This document shows positions 44,681 to 54,966 of a stretch of 64,000 nucleotides of DNA, one piece after another (within the stretch, counting starts at the first letter, position 1; each line of letters opens with the position of its first letter). A model generated the notes under the pieces. The model did no database searches. It was not told the origin of the DNA and saw only the letters and a program-made list of their open reading frames with translations. The stretch is from Alkalitalea saponilacus. GTDB taxonomy: Bacteria; Bacteroidota; Bacteroidia; Bacteroidales; Marinilabiliaceae. The stretch is from contig NZ_FUYV01000018.1 of assembly GCF_900168165.1 (NCBI RefSeq), forward strand, positions 57,449-121,448. The letters are read 5' to 3'. The position numbers were made by a program, and so were the translations under genes.

Positions 44681-46066
44681 TTATGCCAGACTCTTAATCA
44701 CCTCAATAATCTCTAAAGCAATATCATCAGCCTCTTTCATCGAAGGTGCTTCTGAATAGATTCTGATGATAGGTTCTGTATTCGATTTACGCAAATGAAC
44801 CCAACGGTCGGCAAAATCAATTTTTACCCCATCAATATCTGTAACCTTTTCATTTTGAAATTTCTCTTTGACTTTTAACAAGATGCCAACCACATCAATT
44901 TCCGGAGTCAGTTCAATTTTGTTTTTCGACATAAAATATGAAGGATACTCGTTGCGCAACTCAGAGCATTTCTTGCCTGATTTTGCAAGGTGTGTCAAAA
45001 AAAGTGCCATACCAACCAATGCATCGCGGCCATAATGGCTGGCAGGGTATATAATCCCTCCGTTGCCTTCTCCACCAATCACTGCACCGATTTCACGCAT
45101 TTTTTCAACCACGTTCACCTCTCCTACTGCTGCTGCTGCATAAATTCCGCCGTGATTTTCGGTGACATCACGCAATGCTCTGCTTGAACTTAAATTCGAT
45201 GCTGTATTTCCGGGGGTGTTGGCCAGCACGTAGTCGGCAACGGCAACCAGCGTGTATTCCTCTCCAAACATGGAACCATCTTCACTGATGATGGCCAGGC
45301 GGTCAACATCGGGATCGACTACAAACCCCACATCGGCTTTCTCAATTTTAATGAGTTCAGAAATATCTGTAAGATGCTCAGGCAAAGGTTCCGGATTGTG
45401 CGGAAATTGTCCGTTGGGTTCGCAATACAACTCAAGCACATTGGTAACCCCCAACGCTTTTAACATTGCCGGAATGGCAATGCCTCCAACCGAATTAACG
45501 CAGTCAACTGCCACTTTAAATCCTGCCTTTTTAATGGCTTCCACATCCACTAAATCTAAAGCCAAAACGCTTTCAACATGTTTTTTGAGTGCTGATGAAT
45601 CTTCAACAAAACTCCCTAATTGGTCTACATCGACATAAAGAAAAGCCTCCTGCGCTGCAATTTCAAGAACCCTTTCGCCATCGGCTGCATTCAAGAACTC
45701 TCCCTTTTCATTTAATAGCTTAAGTGCATTCCATTGCTTTGGATTGTGACTGGCTGTGAGAATAATTCCTCCATCGGCGTTGTGTTCAACAACCAATAAT
45801 TCGGTTGTTGGTGTTGTGGCCAGACCAAGGTGAACCACATTGATTCCCAATCCCTGTAAAGAGCCTACTACCAAATTTTTCACCATTTCACCCGAAATAC
45901 GAGCATCACGACCAACCACGACTGATGGTTGTGCTTTTCTGCATCGCTCCTTCAGCCACATTCCATAAGCTGAAGTAAACCTTACTACATCTATGGGGCT
46001 TAATCCTTCACCGGGTTTGCCACCTATTGTTCCTCTTATTCCTGATATTGATTTAATTAACGCCAT
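44681..46066 (-). CDS. glmM: Phosphoglucosamine/phosphomannomutase (GlmM-like)
   Basis: 461 residues from ATG 46066 (MALIKSISGIRGTIGGKPGE); the frame from 46087 adds seven residues before this usual start. Active serine loop TASHNPKQWNALKLL, metal loop DPDVDRLAI, sugar loop GGEGNGGIIYP, phosphate loop RKSNTEPIIRIYSE. The order and spacing fit alpha-D-phosphohexomutases. GlmM converts glucosamine-6-phosphate to glucosamine-1-phosphate for peptidoglycan; phosphomannomutase is a possible alternative because the sugar loop (GEGNGGI) is not fully decisive. Confidence 0.9.
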   Translation of the reverse strand: MALIKSISGIRGTIGGKPGEGLSPIDVVRFTSAYGMWLKERCRKAQPSVVVGRDARISGEMVKNLVVGSLQGLGINVVHLGLATTPTTELLVVEHNADGGIILTASHNPKQWNALKLLNEKGEFLNAADGERVLEIAAQEAFLYVDVDQLGSFVEDSSALKKHVESVLALDLVDVEAIKKAGFKVAVDCVNSVGGIAIPAMLKALGVTNVLELYCEPNGQFPHNPEPLPEHLTDISELIKIEKADVGFVVDPDVDRLAIISEDGSMFGEEYTLVAVADYVLANTPGNTASNLSSSRALRDVTENHGGIYAAAAVGEVNVVEKMREIGAVIGGEGNGGIIYPASHYGRDALVGMALFLTHLAKSGKKCSELRNEYPSYFMSKNKIELTPEIDVVGILLKVKEKFQNEKVTDIDGVKIDFADRWVHLRKSNTEPIIRIYSEAPSMKEADDIALEIIEVIKSLA

Positions 46067-46483
46067 ATTATTTTTTTTATATTTCACTTTTAATCAATTG
46101 TTCGAAGAACCAAAACATTTTACAATGTAATTGAAACAGACATTTCTACTATACAAATATAAACGAAGAGTACAAGATGGGAAAAAGTTTAAGGAATAAA
46201 ACATACAACTTTTAAATCATAGGACTTAGCCTAGGTATTGACATATTTCGAGTTTTGTTAGTAAAAAGATCATCAAACACAAGTAAATCAATATAAAGAC
46301 AAGTAATATTGATGAAGGGAGTAATGCATTGTTTTCATTTCATTTTTTTGAAGAGCAGGAGGAAGAGTATCGTAACAGACAATTAGGGTAACGAAGTTTA
46401 ACTCCATTCAATGATGCGGGTTAAGAAAAGCTATAAATGATAGATGATTATTTCGTGCGAGAATACCTGATAAGGGTAAAATT

Positions 46484-46513
46484 CTAATTTATTCGTGTAC
46501 AAGAATAAATTAG
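46484..46513. repeat. Perfect 11-bp inverted repeat in a 1-kb gene-free stretch
   Basis: CTAATTTATTC, an 8-nt loop, then GAATAAATTAG. The inner arm is shared with 20691-20717. The rest of 46067-47088 is very AT-rich, with no convincing frame and no recognisable RNA. The last part must hold the promoter of the Reg_prop-MCP gene, but no clean TAnnTTTG box was found. Confidence 0.55.
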
Positions 46514-47088
46514 AGGCTTAATTCAAAGGTCTTAAATAATGGCAAAATATTGAATTATCAAATTATCAATATTTCAATCAAAGATATTTCAAAAAAATCT
46601 TGCGATTTATTAGTTTAGGTCTAATCATAATAGTTAATTAAAAAATTAATAATCTCAATTTGAGTTTAAAAACCAGACAACACTCCTCAAAAAGCTATCG
46701 AACAAAACCAAAAAACCATCAAACACACAACATAAACATCTCTTTATCTAATATTTAACACTTTCCGGATTCGACTCTAAAAAAAACAGGTATAAATGAA
46801 ACAAATTCAATATTTATTAAGTATTACTACTTTCAATCGACTATTTGGTTACCACATTGTTGAATACTTGTATAATGGGGGTGACAATAGGAGCCATCAA
46901 ATAGACCTCTTAAATCACAAGTACATTAAACAATCAATTCAACGAACTTTACACAAACAATGATAAACCAAGAACTCACCTAAAAGCCTGTATGCCCACA
47001 CAAATCGTCCCAAAAATCAACCGCACAATAATAATCCCAATGATGATCAAATAAATAGCAAAACCATTCAGGAACACAATTTATCATT

Positions 47089-50000
47089 ATGAATACATTA
47101 TTTCGAAATATTGTTTTTGCCTTATCAGGATTAGTTTTATCTATTTTCTGTTCTTCGGCTCAACAGCATAATTATTTATTTGAACGCTTATCTCTTGAAG
47201 ATGGACTATCCCAAAGCAACGTCCATTGTATATTACAAGATAGCCAGGGCTTCATGTGGTTTGGAACTCGTGATGGGTTAAACAGGTATGATGGATATGA
47301 ATTTACCATTTTTCGTAATGATCCTGGCAACAAGCATTCCATATCAGGTAACCGCATAGAAGCCATTGTAGAGGATGAAAATGGCATAATTTGGATCGCG
47401 ACTTTTTTTAATGGCATATCTTCCTTCGACAGGGAAACACAAAGATTCACACAACACTCTCAACTTCCTGAATATAACAACAAACACTGGGTAAATGATA
47501 CAAGAGGATTACAAATAGATAATGAAGGAAATCTTTGGGTTTTTTTTCAGTCAGGTTTAGCTATATACAATAGAGAAACCGAAAGATTTGACTTTACATA
47601 TTATGATGATTTCTTCGAAGGGTATTGTTCTGACGTAATCAACACCATTCTTGACTACTCCTCAGATAAATGGCTGGTTAGCATTAATATGTGCCCCAAT
47701 CTTTATCTCGTCAACAAATCAGACTTCTCAGTAACTGAAATAGAAATTGAAAATAGCCATCTATTAAGTAATCCTGAGAAATTCCTATTAATGGATCCTC
47801 AAAAAAATATAATTATAGGCGACAACAGAACAGGCTTGTTCAAGTACAATTATGATTTCAATTTTATAGCACATTATCATAACTCACCTGTTTCTCCTGT
47901 TAGGGTGGCATCCAATGCAAGAGATTTAATCAGGACGCAAAATGGAGACTATTGGCTTGGAACAGATGCCTATGGGATCTATATTCTCAATCAAGACTGG
48001 ACAAATGCCACACATATAACATACAACAGGCAGTCAACCCAATCCATTGCCGGAAACACAATATATGATTTATACGAAAGTAACACCAATATCATCTGGA
48101 TAGGGCACTTTAATGATGGGATTAGCTATTATGATCCCAATGCAATAAAATTTACTACGTACAGAAACGACCCTGATGATCCCACTTCCATTAGCCCCAA
48201 TCCGGTTCTTTCAGTTTTTGAAGATTCTAAAGGTCGGGTATGGGTAGGTACTGATGGGGGAGGACTAAATCTGTTCGACAAACAAAAAGGAACATTTCAG
48301 AGATATACCAGTGAACAGAATGGACTTTCATCCAATGTTATAACAGTAATCTCAGAAGATCCGTTTGGAAACATTTTACTGGGTACCTGGGGGGCAGGTT
48401 TTATGCAGTTCAACCCTGAAACTGGCAGGGTGAGAGAGCACTTAAGGTATGCCAATGACAACGATGTTTGGAGCATTGAACCTGATGATGACGGAAGATA
48501 TTGGTTAGGGATATTGGGCAGCCCAATGGCCAATTATTTTGACCCTGCAACTGATATCATTTCAAATTACACAGAATTAACAGGCAAAGAAAATATAATT
48601 CAGACACAGATTATGACCTCCATGAGAGACAGCCATGGAAATATATGGTTTGGTAGCGAAGGTGGAGGTGTCTACCAATATCATATTTCCAAAAAGGAAA
48701 TGATCGCATACAGAAACGACCCGAGTAATCCAAACTCAGTGGTAAGCAACATCATCTACACTCTTTTCGAGGATTCTAAGGGACACATCTGGATGGGAAG
48801 CAGTGATGCCGGAGTTAGCATCTACAACCCAGAAGATAAAAGCTTTAGAGTAATAAATCAAGGTAACGGACTACCGTCAAACGGCATAATGGGTATTTTG
48901 GAGGATACAAATAATCATATTTGGATTAGTACTACAAATGGGATCAGTTTATACAAACCAGAAGAAAATGAATTTATTAACTTCACTACCAAAGATGGCC
49001 TACAGGGTAGAGAGTTCAAATATAACGCAAGTCTTATTGATGGTGATGGAACTATTTATTTTGGAGGATTAAATGGATTAAACACCTTTGATCCACTTGA
49101 TATGAATTTAAACGAGGTCATTCCACCTGTCTATTTTACTGACTTTTTACTTTTTAATAACTCTGTTGAAATAGGAGCCGACAACTCTCCTCTCAGTAAG
49201 CACATATCAGCAACAGAAACAATCGTACTAAATCACAGGCAAAATATTTTTCAGATTTCCTATGTAGCAATAAATTACACAGCAACCGAGGATAATCAAT
49301 ACAAATACAGGATGATAGGTTTTGATGATGATTACATCCACACAAATGAAAGAACGGCATCCTATATGAATCTACCTCCGGGGCGATACACTTTTCATGT
49401 GATTGCATCCAATAATGATGGGTTATGGAATGAAGAAGGAGCCATGATAAACATCAGAATCCTGCCACCATGGTGGGGAACTTGGTGGTTTCGAGGCTTA
49501 ATACTTATCCTTATAACAACCCTTATAATTCAATATACCCGTTGGCGAACCAAAAAACTAAGACAGAACCAGAAAGATCTTGAGGAGAGAATTTCCAAAG
49601 CAACGAAAGAGGTAGAAGAACGCAATGCCAGTCTATTTGAAGCACAGAAGAAACTCACTAAAATAATGGATGAAGTTAAAAAAGATCTTGGTAAAGCTTC
49701 CGAGGAATTACTAAATTCTACAAATAGTGAAGCAGCATCTATTGAAGAGATGTCGGCCAGCATCGAACAAATGGCTTCGGATATCAAAGAAAACGCATCC
49801 GGTGCGTCTAAAATACTGGTAAGCGGAAAAGAAATTGAAAAAAATACGGAAAAGACCGTTGATATAGTCTCACAGACCTCTGATGCCATCATAAACATAA
49901 ATGAAGGGATTGGCTTTATTTCAGATTTTGCCAGAAAAACAAATCTTATTGCCTTGAATGCTTCCATAGAAGCGGCACGCGCTGGAGTTCATGGTAGAAG

Positions 50001-50316
50001 CTTTGCCGTAGTAGCAGCTGAAGTAAAAAAACTTGCAGACCAATCCCAAGAAGTGGCCTTAAATATTCAGAAGCTGTCGAAAACTGGCCTAAATCTTTCA
50101 GCTGAAGCCAGTACCAAAATAAATGATTTGTATAGTTACATTAAGAACATTGTATACTTAATATCTCAAATTAGTGAGTCAAGTCAAAACCAATCCCTAC
50201 AAGCTAGCAATATAAGTACTGCAATTCAAGAAATTGAAAATTATGTTGCAGGAACTGCTACATTAGCTGAAAAACTCGATAAATCAATCAACTCTTTATC
50301 GGTGGACGAGTTATAA
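47089..50316 (+). CDS. Chemoreceptor with Reg_prop/Y_Y_Y periplasmic sensor and MCP domain
   Basis: 1075 residues. Signal peptide (IVFALSGLVLSIFCSSAQ), then a long periplasmic region of Reg_prop repeats forming beta-propellers (about 30-700; repeats such as LSQSNVHCILQDSQGFMWFG, NPVLSVFEDSKGRVWVG, NIIYTLFEDSKGHIWMGS), a Y_Y_Y domain (about 720-795, ending SNNDGLWNEEG) and one TM helix (about 803-822). These are the sensor parts of Bacteroidota hybrid two-component systems, but no HisKA/HATPase follows. Instead there is a coiled coil and an MCP signalling domain (about 865-1065), with the hairpin-tip signature FARKTNLIALNASIEAARAG and RSFAVVAAEVKKLAD. No HAMP was seen, and no CheR-docking pentapeptide at the end. 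Expected to feed CheA/CheW. Confidence 0.93.
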   Translation: MNTLFRNIVFALSGLVLSIFCSSAQQHNYLFERLSLEDGLSQSNVHCILQDSQGFMWFGTRDGLNRYDGYEFTIFRNDPGNKHSISGNRIEAIVEDENGIIWIATFFNGISSFDRETQRFTQHSQLPEYNNKHWVNDTRGLQIDNEGNLWVFFQSGLAIYNRETERFDFTYYDDFFEGYCSDVINTILDYSSDKWLVSINMCPNLYLVNKSDFSVTEIEIENSHLLSNPEKFLLMDPQKNIIIGDNRTGLFKYNYDFNFIAHYHNSPVSPVRVASNARDLIRTQNGDYWLGTDAYGIYILNQDWTNATHITYNRQSTQSIAGNTIYDLYESNTNIIWIGHFNDGISYYDPNAIKFTTYRNDPDDPTSISPNPVLSVFEDSKGRVWVGTDGGGLNLFDKQKGTFQRYTSEQNGLSSNVITVISEDPFGNILLGTWGAGFMQFNPETGRVREHLRYANDNDVWSIEPDDDGRYWLGILGSPMANYFDPATDIISNYTELTGKENIIQTQIMTSMRDSHGNIWFGSEGGGVYQYHISKKEMIAYRNDPSNPNSVVSNIIYTLFEDSKGHIWMGSSDAGVSIYNPEDKSFRVINQGNGLPSNGIMGILEDTNNHIWISTTNGISLYKPEENEFINFTTKDGLQGREFKYNASLIDGDGTIYFGGLNGLNTFDPLDMNLNEVIPPVYFTDFLLFNNSVEIGADNSPLSKHISATETIVLNHRQNIFQISYVAINYTATEDNQYKYRMIGFDDDYIHTNERTASYMNLPPGRYTFHVIASNNDGLWNEEGAMINIRILPPWWGTWWFRGLILILITTLIIQYTRWRTKKLRQNQKDLEERISKATKEVEERNASLFEAQKKLTKIMDEVKKDLGKASEELLNSTNSEAASIEEMSASIEQMASDIKENASGASKILVSGKEIEKNTEKTVDIVSQTSDAIININEGIGFISDFARKTNLIALNASIEAARAGVHGRSFAVVAAEVKKLADQSQEVALNIQKLSKTGLNLSAEASTKINDLYSYIKNIVYLISQISESSQNQSLQASNISTAIQEIENYVAGTATLAEKLDKSINSLSVDEL

Positions 50317-50390
50317 CAGGATGAGATGTTATAACAATGTGGATCAGTTAAAATATCCAACCAATGAGTTAATCATTTCTACCAGATATA

Positions 50391-50420
50391 AAAGGTGTGC
50401 TAATCCCACACCTTTATTTT
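50391..50420 (+). terminator. Terminator after the Reg_prop-MCP gene
   Basis: AAAGGTGTG and CACACCTTT form a 9-bp stem with a 7-nt loop, followed by ATTTT, 74 bp past the stop at 50316. Confidence 0.75.
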
Positions 50421-50585
50421 AATTGATAATTTTCACACAAACGACTTTTCAAATTTAAATTCAATTATATCTTAACCTTAAGAAACTTGTCAATAAATTA
50501 TTTCTGATTGAATTTATCCTCTTTTTTTTCGCACTTTTGCATAAGAAATCTAATCATTAAGTATTCTCAATAAAACCAGATAATA

Positions 50586-51428
50586 ATGCGAAACCAAAAA
50601 CGCACCTTCAACAAACAGAATCAGGATAAAAAAAGACCGGATAAATCATTCTCAAAAAGAGAACAAAGACCAAACAGAACGCAAAAGCCAAAATACGAAG
50701 AACCAGAACAATCTGATGTTATAAGGCTTAACCGTTACATTGCCAACAGCGGAGTATGCAGTCGAAGAGAGGCCGATGAGTTAATATCCAAAGGGCTTAT
50801 TACCGTAAATGGCAATGTGGTTAAAGAACTTGGATTGAAAGTGAGTAAAAACGATGTTGTAAAATATGATGGAAAGAAACTAAACCCCGAGCACAGGGTT
50901 TACATCCTCATCAACAAACCCAAAGACATGGTCACCACATCTTCTGACCCGGAAGGCCGGCGAACAGTTCTAGACCTGGTGGAAGAGGCTTGCGATGAGA
51001 GAGTTTACCCGGTTGGCCGACTGGATAAAAACACCACAGGCGTTTTGCTGCTGACCAACGATGGCGATCTTTCAAAAAAGCTCACGCATCCTTCCTCTGA
51101 AATCAAAAAAATCTATCACGTTTTTACAGATAAGCCTGTAACAAAAGCGCATATAGATACCATTTCCAAAGGAATTGAGCTGGAAGACGGATTAATAAAA
51201 GTTGATGCAGTAAGCTATGCTCATGAGGAGGATAAAAAACAGGTTGGAATTGAAATACACTCGGGCAGAAACCGAATTGTACGAAGAATTTTTGAGCACC
51301 TCGGCTATCAGGTTGAGAAACTTGACAGAGTATGGTTTGCAGGCCTCACCAAAAGAAATCTGCCGCGTGGAAAATGGAGATTTTTAACCCCAGATGAAGT
51401 AAAATACCTAAAAGCCGGAATGTTCTAA
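50586..51428 (+). CDS. RsuA/RluB-family pseudouridine synthase
   Basis: 280 residues. A basic, disordered N-terminus (about 1-45, Lys/Arg/Gln-rich), an S4 RNA-binding domain (RLNRYIANSGVCSRREADELI, 48-95) and the catalytic domain with VGRLDKNTTGVLLLTNDGDL (catalytic Asp) and GRNRIVRRIFEHLGYQV. The S4-plus-RsuA layout acts on 23S or 16S rRNA. It starts 12 bp before the DUF5686 gene, so the two may be co-transcribed by chance of spacing. Confidence 0.93.
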   Translation: MRNQKRTFNKQNQDKKRPDKSFSKREQRPNRTQKPKYEEPEQSDVIRLNRYIANSGVCSRREADELISKGLITVNGNVVKELGLKVSKNDVVKYDGKKLNPEHRVYILINKPKDMVTTSSDPEGRRTVLDLVEEACDERVYPVGRLDKNTTGVLLLTNDGDLSKKLTHPSSEIKKIYHVFTDKPVTKAHIDTISKGIELEDGLIKVDAVSYAHEEDKKQVGIEIHSGRNRIVRRIFEHLGYQVEKLDRVWFAGLTKRNLPRGKWRFLTPDEVKYLKAGMF

Positions 51429-51440
51429 CCTAAACATCTG

Positions 51441-53837
51441 ATGATGCTTAAAAAAAACACCTTAATCTTTTTCATTCTCTTATTTTGTGGTTCATTTAAC
51501 GTAATTTCCCAAAACACGTTAAATTTCACTGTAAAAAATGCCGAAAATCGAACGCCTGTTTCTTTTGCAAACATTGTTTTTGGTGATACGCAACAAGGTA
51601 CGGTGTCGGATATTAATGGAGATTTTATCATCCCTCATTCAACTGAGACCAAAATTATCAGAATCAGCTCTCTGGGCTATGCTCCACTGACCATCAATAC
51701 CGACACATTGCAGAACGGTCAAACCGTTCTGCTAAAACCTGTTAACATTGAACTGGATCAGGTTACCATTCTTCCGGGAGAAAATCCGGCATTGAGAATC
51801 ATCCGAAACACAGTTGATAACAGGGATATCAACAATCCTGATAACAAAACGCCGTACAGCTGCATCATTTACCATAAAATGACTTTCGGGATGGAGATTC
51901 CCGATACACTGATAACCACCAACGAAGAAACCCGCCGGCTTTGGGAATTTAATCGCGTCAACGACATCCTGCTCATTGAATCAGTTTCGGAACGAAAACA
52001 CATTCCACCATCAAGAACCAACGAAAGAGTAATATCGGGCAGAGTAAGTGGGTTCCAACAGCCGACTATGGCCGTTCTGCCAAGTCAGCTTCAACCCTTT
52101 ACTTTTTACAATAACTACATAAGACTACTTGATACCGACCTACTGAATCCGGTCTCAACTCAAGGCCTAAGAGCCTATCTGTTTCTAATTGAAGACACGC
52201 TGATTCAAAGCAATGGCGACACCATTTTTTACATCTCGTTTGAACCCCGTAAGGGTTCAAACATAAGAGGAATGACCGGCTCTCTTCACATACATGAACC
52301 TACCTGGGGCATACAAACCGTTTCGGCAACGGCTGATGAAAATCAGTTGCTTTATGAGCTTTCAATACGCCAAAACTATAAGTTGCATAATAACAATCAT
52401 TGGTTTCCGGAACAGTTGGAGACTAAAATAACCATGCGAGAAACGGCTTTAGGTCAAGCATTTCCGTTTCCGGTAACTGGAGAAGGACGAAGCATGGTAA
52501 CTGCCGTAAATCTAAACCCTGAATTCACTTCAAGGGATTTCAGCAATCTTTACCTCATAGATGAATCGGGAAGACCGGGCGCGCAACCTATTGATATGCA
52601 CCGATATCAGCCTCTGACAGCAAGAGATTCAGCAACCTATCATCTTCTTGACAGTCTGGGCAGGGCTCACAATTTTGACAGGTTTATCAATCTCCAGAGA
52701 AATTTGATGGAGGGCTTCATTCCTATTGGATATGTTAACCTTGACGTATCCAAGTTAATAAATTACAACAGGTACGAGGGGTTGATTGCCGGAATTGGGC
52801 TTCAAACCAGCGACCGACTCTCTCCTTATGTTAGTACCGGAGGTTTTTACACCCGAAGTTTTAAGTCGCGTGATGATAATTTTGGCGCAAATTTGCGTTT
52901 CCGGTTCAACCGGATGCACGAGCAGTCGTGGAAAATATCTGCAGAAAAGAGTTTGGCTCCAACCGGTAATTTCAGCTTTTTGGATGGATACGAGCTAACT
53001 TCTTCGGAACGTTATAAAAACATAGCCATAGAAACTGCCGACCCCTCACGGCAAATAAACACGGCTTTTACAAGCCGTGTTTTCAGTCGATTAAAAGCAC
53101 AGTTGGCATATCAATACAAAGAAGTTACTCCGGTGATGCATTACCCATACATGCTGACCGAAGAAATCGTTCCTGAGTTCACAACGCACGAAAGCAGTCT
53201 CCGACTGAAATGGCAACCTCGCATAAAACTGGCGTACACAGGATTTGGACTGACATCAACCGGAGGCGAAATGCCTTCGATTTGGGTCAACTTTGCAACA
53301 GGCCAAGGGGATTCATCCGATGAGTCCATCTCATATATGAAAACTGAAACGCAGTTCGAGCATCATTTTCGCATAACGCCAGTGGTCAAAGGGCATCTTC
53401 GATTAACGGGAGCACATTTGTGGGGAGACCATACGCCAACGCATCTTTACAGTGCTTTTGGAACCTACAATAGCGGCTTGAGTATTGAATCACGATACTC
53501 TTTCGCCACCATGGCTCCCAACGAATTTGCAGCCAACACCTTCGGACTTGCTTTTCTCGGTGCTACGATTCCAACCCGTATAAATAGGTCGGGAAGTTTT
53601 AAACCCGAAATCACGCTCTCTACTTCTGCAGGTTGGAGTGAGGTTGCATCAAAGTATTCAGAAACAGTTTCCACTTTCAATAAAGGATATTTTGAAAGTG
53701 GAATCTATTTCGGAAATTTGTTTCGTCAGATGGTTTTGAAATATGGTGTAGGCATCCATTATAGATATGGGTCATACCGAAACCACAAAGAAATTAACAA
53801 CTGGAGTTTTACCATTGGAGCTGAAATCGGATTTTAA
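51441..53837 (+). CDS. DUF5686/carboxypeptidase-regulatory-like outer-membrane protein
   Basis: 798 residues. A signal peptide (LIFFILLFCGSFNVISQ) is followed by a CarboxypepD_reg-like domain (about 30-110: VKNAENRTPVSFANIVFGDTQQGTVSDINGDFIIP), then a long region matching DUF5686, with strongly amphipathic strands in the second half (QTSDRLSPYVSTGGFYTRSF, GAEIGF at the end). A barrel-like outer-membrane protein ending in Phe. Function unknown; no TonB box or plug was seen, so it is not a TonB receptor. Convergent with the pirin gene, 5 bp between stops. Confidence 0.85.
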   Translation: MMLKKNTLIFFILLFCGSFNVISQNTLNFTVKNAENRTPVSFANIVFGDTQQGTVSDINGDFIIPHSTETKIIRISSLGYAPLTINTDTLQNGQTVLLKPVNIELDQVTILPGENPALRIIRNTVDNRDINNPDNKTPYSCIIYHKMTFGMEIPDTLITTNEETRRLWEFNRVNDILLIESVSERKHIPPSRTNERVISGRVSGFQQPTMAVLPSQLQPFTFYNNYIRLLDTDLLNPVSTQGLRAYLFLIEDTLIQSNGDTIFYISFEPRKGSNIRGMTGSLHIHEPTWGIQTVSATADENQLLYELSIRQNYKLHNNNHWFPEQLETKITMRETALGQAFPFPVTGEGRSMVTAVNLNPEFTSRDFSNLYLIDESGRPGAQPIDMHRYQPLTARDSATYHLLDSLGRAHNFDRFINLQRNLMEGFIPIGYVNLDVSKLINYNRYEGLIAGIGLQTSDRLSPYVSTGGFYTRSFKSRDDNFGANLRFRFNRMHEQSWKISAEKSLAPTGNFSFLDGYELTSSERYKNIAIETADPSRQINTAFTSRVFSRLKAQLAYQYKEVTPVMHYPYMLTEEIVPEFTTHESSLRLKWQPRIKLAYTGFGLTSTGGEMPSIWVNFATGQGDSSDESISYMKTETQFEHHFRITPVVKGHLRLTGAHLWGDHTPTHLYSAFGTYNSGLSIESRYSFATMAPNEFAANTFGLAFLGATIPTRINRSGSFKPEITLSTSAGWSEVASKYSETVSTFNKGYFESGIYFGNLFRQMVLKYGVGIHYRYGSYRNHKEINNWSFTIGAEIGF

Positions 53838-53842
53838 TATCC

Positions 53843-54859
53843 TTACCTGGATTCCTCCTGTCCATCTGCATATTTGGCAAATCGACCTGCATCTCTGGCA
53901 TGAACATTATCGTATCTATTCCATGGCCAACCGCCAAACTGTGTTTTTCTATAGTCGGAAAAAGCCTTTTGTATTTCAGGTGCCGTATTCATAACAAAAG
54001 GTCCGTGCTGAACCACCGGTTCATTAATTGGCATTCCTTGCAGCAATAATAAATATGCATCAGCATTTCCATTTTTAATTACCACCGGCTGGTCTGCCAG
54101 TAAGTCTATTGAATTATAAACCTTTACATCAATGCCGGCAATATTTATTTCTGACCCCTTGTAAAAATATAGCGACCTGTTTACTTCCAACGAAGCTGTT
54201 GGCAAAGTCCATTGGCTTCCGGCTTCCATTTTAATCAGCCAAATACCAACTTCATTACCGGGGTCGGCAGCCCATGAATCAGGTGCAGGTGAAGGTGCTT
54301 CCACTTTCCCTATTTTACCGGAAATTAAAGTCACTTCAATGGCTTTCCCATTTTCATCCTTTTCTATATGCAGCGGAATATCCTCAGCCCAAATCATTTT
54401 ATAGTGTGGCTCGGCAAATTTACTCTTTTGTGGTAAATTGAGCCAAACCTGAAAAAGCTCCAGGGGGTTTGGTTTATCTTTATGGATTAATGGAAACATT
54501 TCAGAATGTTGTAATCCTGCACCGGCTGTCATCCACTGCACATCTCCCTCACCATAGCGCCCCGAAGCACCGTGAGAGTCGGAATGGTCAACATACCCGG
54601 TAAGAACGATGGTGACTGTTTCGAACCCTCTGTGTGGATGTGCCGGGAAACCGGGAACCCTCTCACCATGATACATTCGCCAACCATCCTTTGACGTAAA
54701 ATCCTGCCCCAGGTTTCGGCCCTCCAATGAAGCATCCGGTCCAAATTCCTCATTTCCTTTGGGATAATCATCATCATGATGAACACAAAAAAGAAATGGG
54801 TCCTGAGTTTCCCATTTAAAACCTAATGGTTTGATGTCGGTGATTAGTTTGTTGTACAT
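53843..54859 (-). CDS. Pirin-family protein
   Basis: 338 residues, longer than the usual 230-300. Two cupin domains. Metal-site motifs in the N-terminal cupin: HPHRGFETVT, DHSDS and GAGLQHSEMF, so three His and a Glu are present. Pirins are iron- or nickel-binding; some act as quercetin dioxygenases and others bind regulatory proteins. The extra length is a conserved-looking N-terminal extension with acidic stretches (CVHHDDDYPKGNEEFGPD). Stands alone. Confidence 0.93.
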   Translation of the reverse strand: MYNKLITDIKPLGFKWETQDPFLFCVHHDDDYPKGNEEFGPDASLEGRNLGQDFTSKDGWRMYHGERVPGFPAHPHRGFETVTIVLTGYVDHSDSHGASGRYGEGDVQWMTAGAGLQHSEMFPLIHKDKPNPLELFQVWLNLPQKSKFAEPHYKMIWAEDIPLHIEKDENGKAIEVTLISGKIGKVEAPSPAPDSWAADPGNEVGIWLIKMEAGSQWTLPTASLEVNRSLYFYKGSEINIAGIDVKVYNSIDLLADQPVVIKNGNADAYLLLLQGMPINEPVVQHGPFVMNTAPEIQKAFSDYRKTQFGGWPWNRYDNVHARDAGRFAKYADGQEESR

Positions 54860-54966
54860 AGTGATTTCATTTTTTCGTTAGATTATAAAACTATCTATCG
54901 GGGCTCAATACTGAGCTTCATAATTATAAAGGTAATTCTTATCAAAGGAAATTCCATGTTATAAGA

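Noticed and set aside
47089..50316. Annotation as a hybrid two-component system
   Set aside because: There is no HisKA, HATPase, receiver or AraC domain after the TM helix; the C-terminal part is an MCP hairpin.
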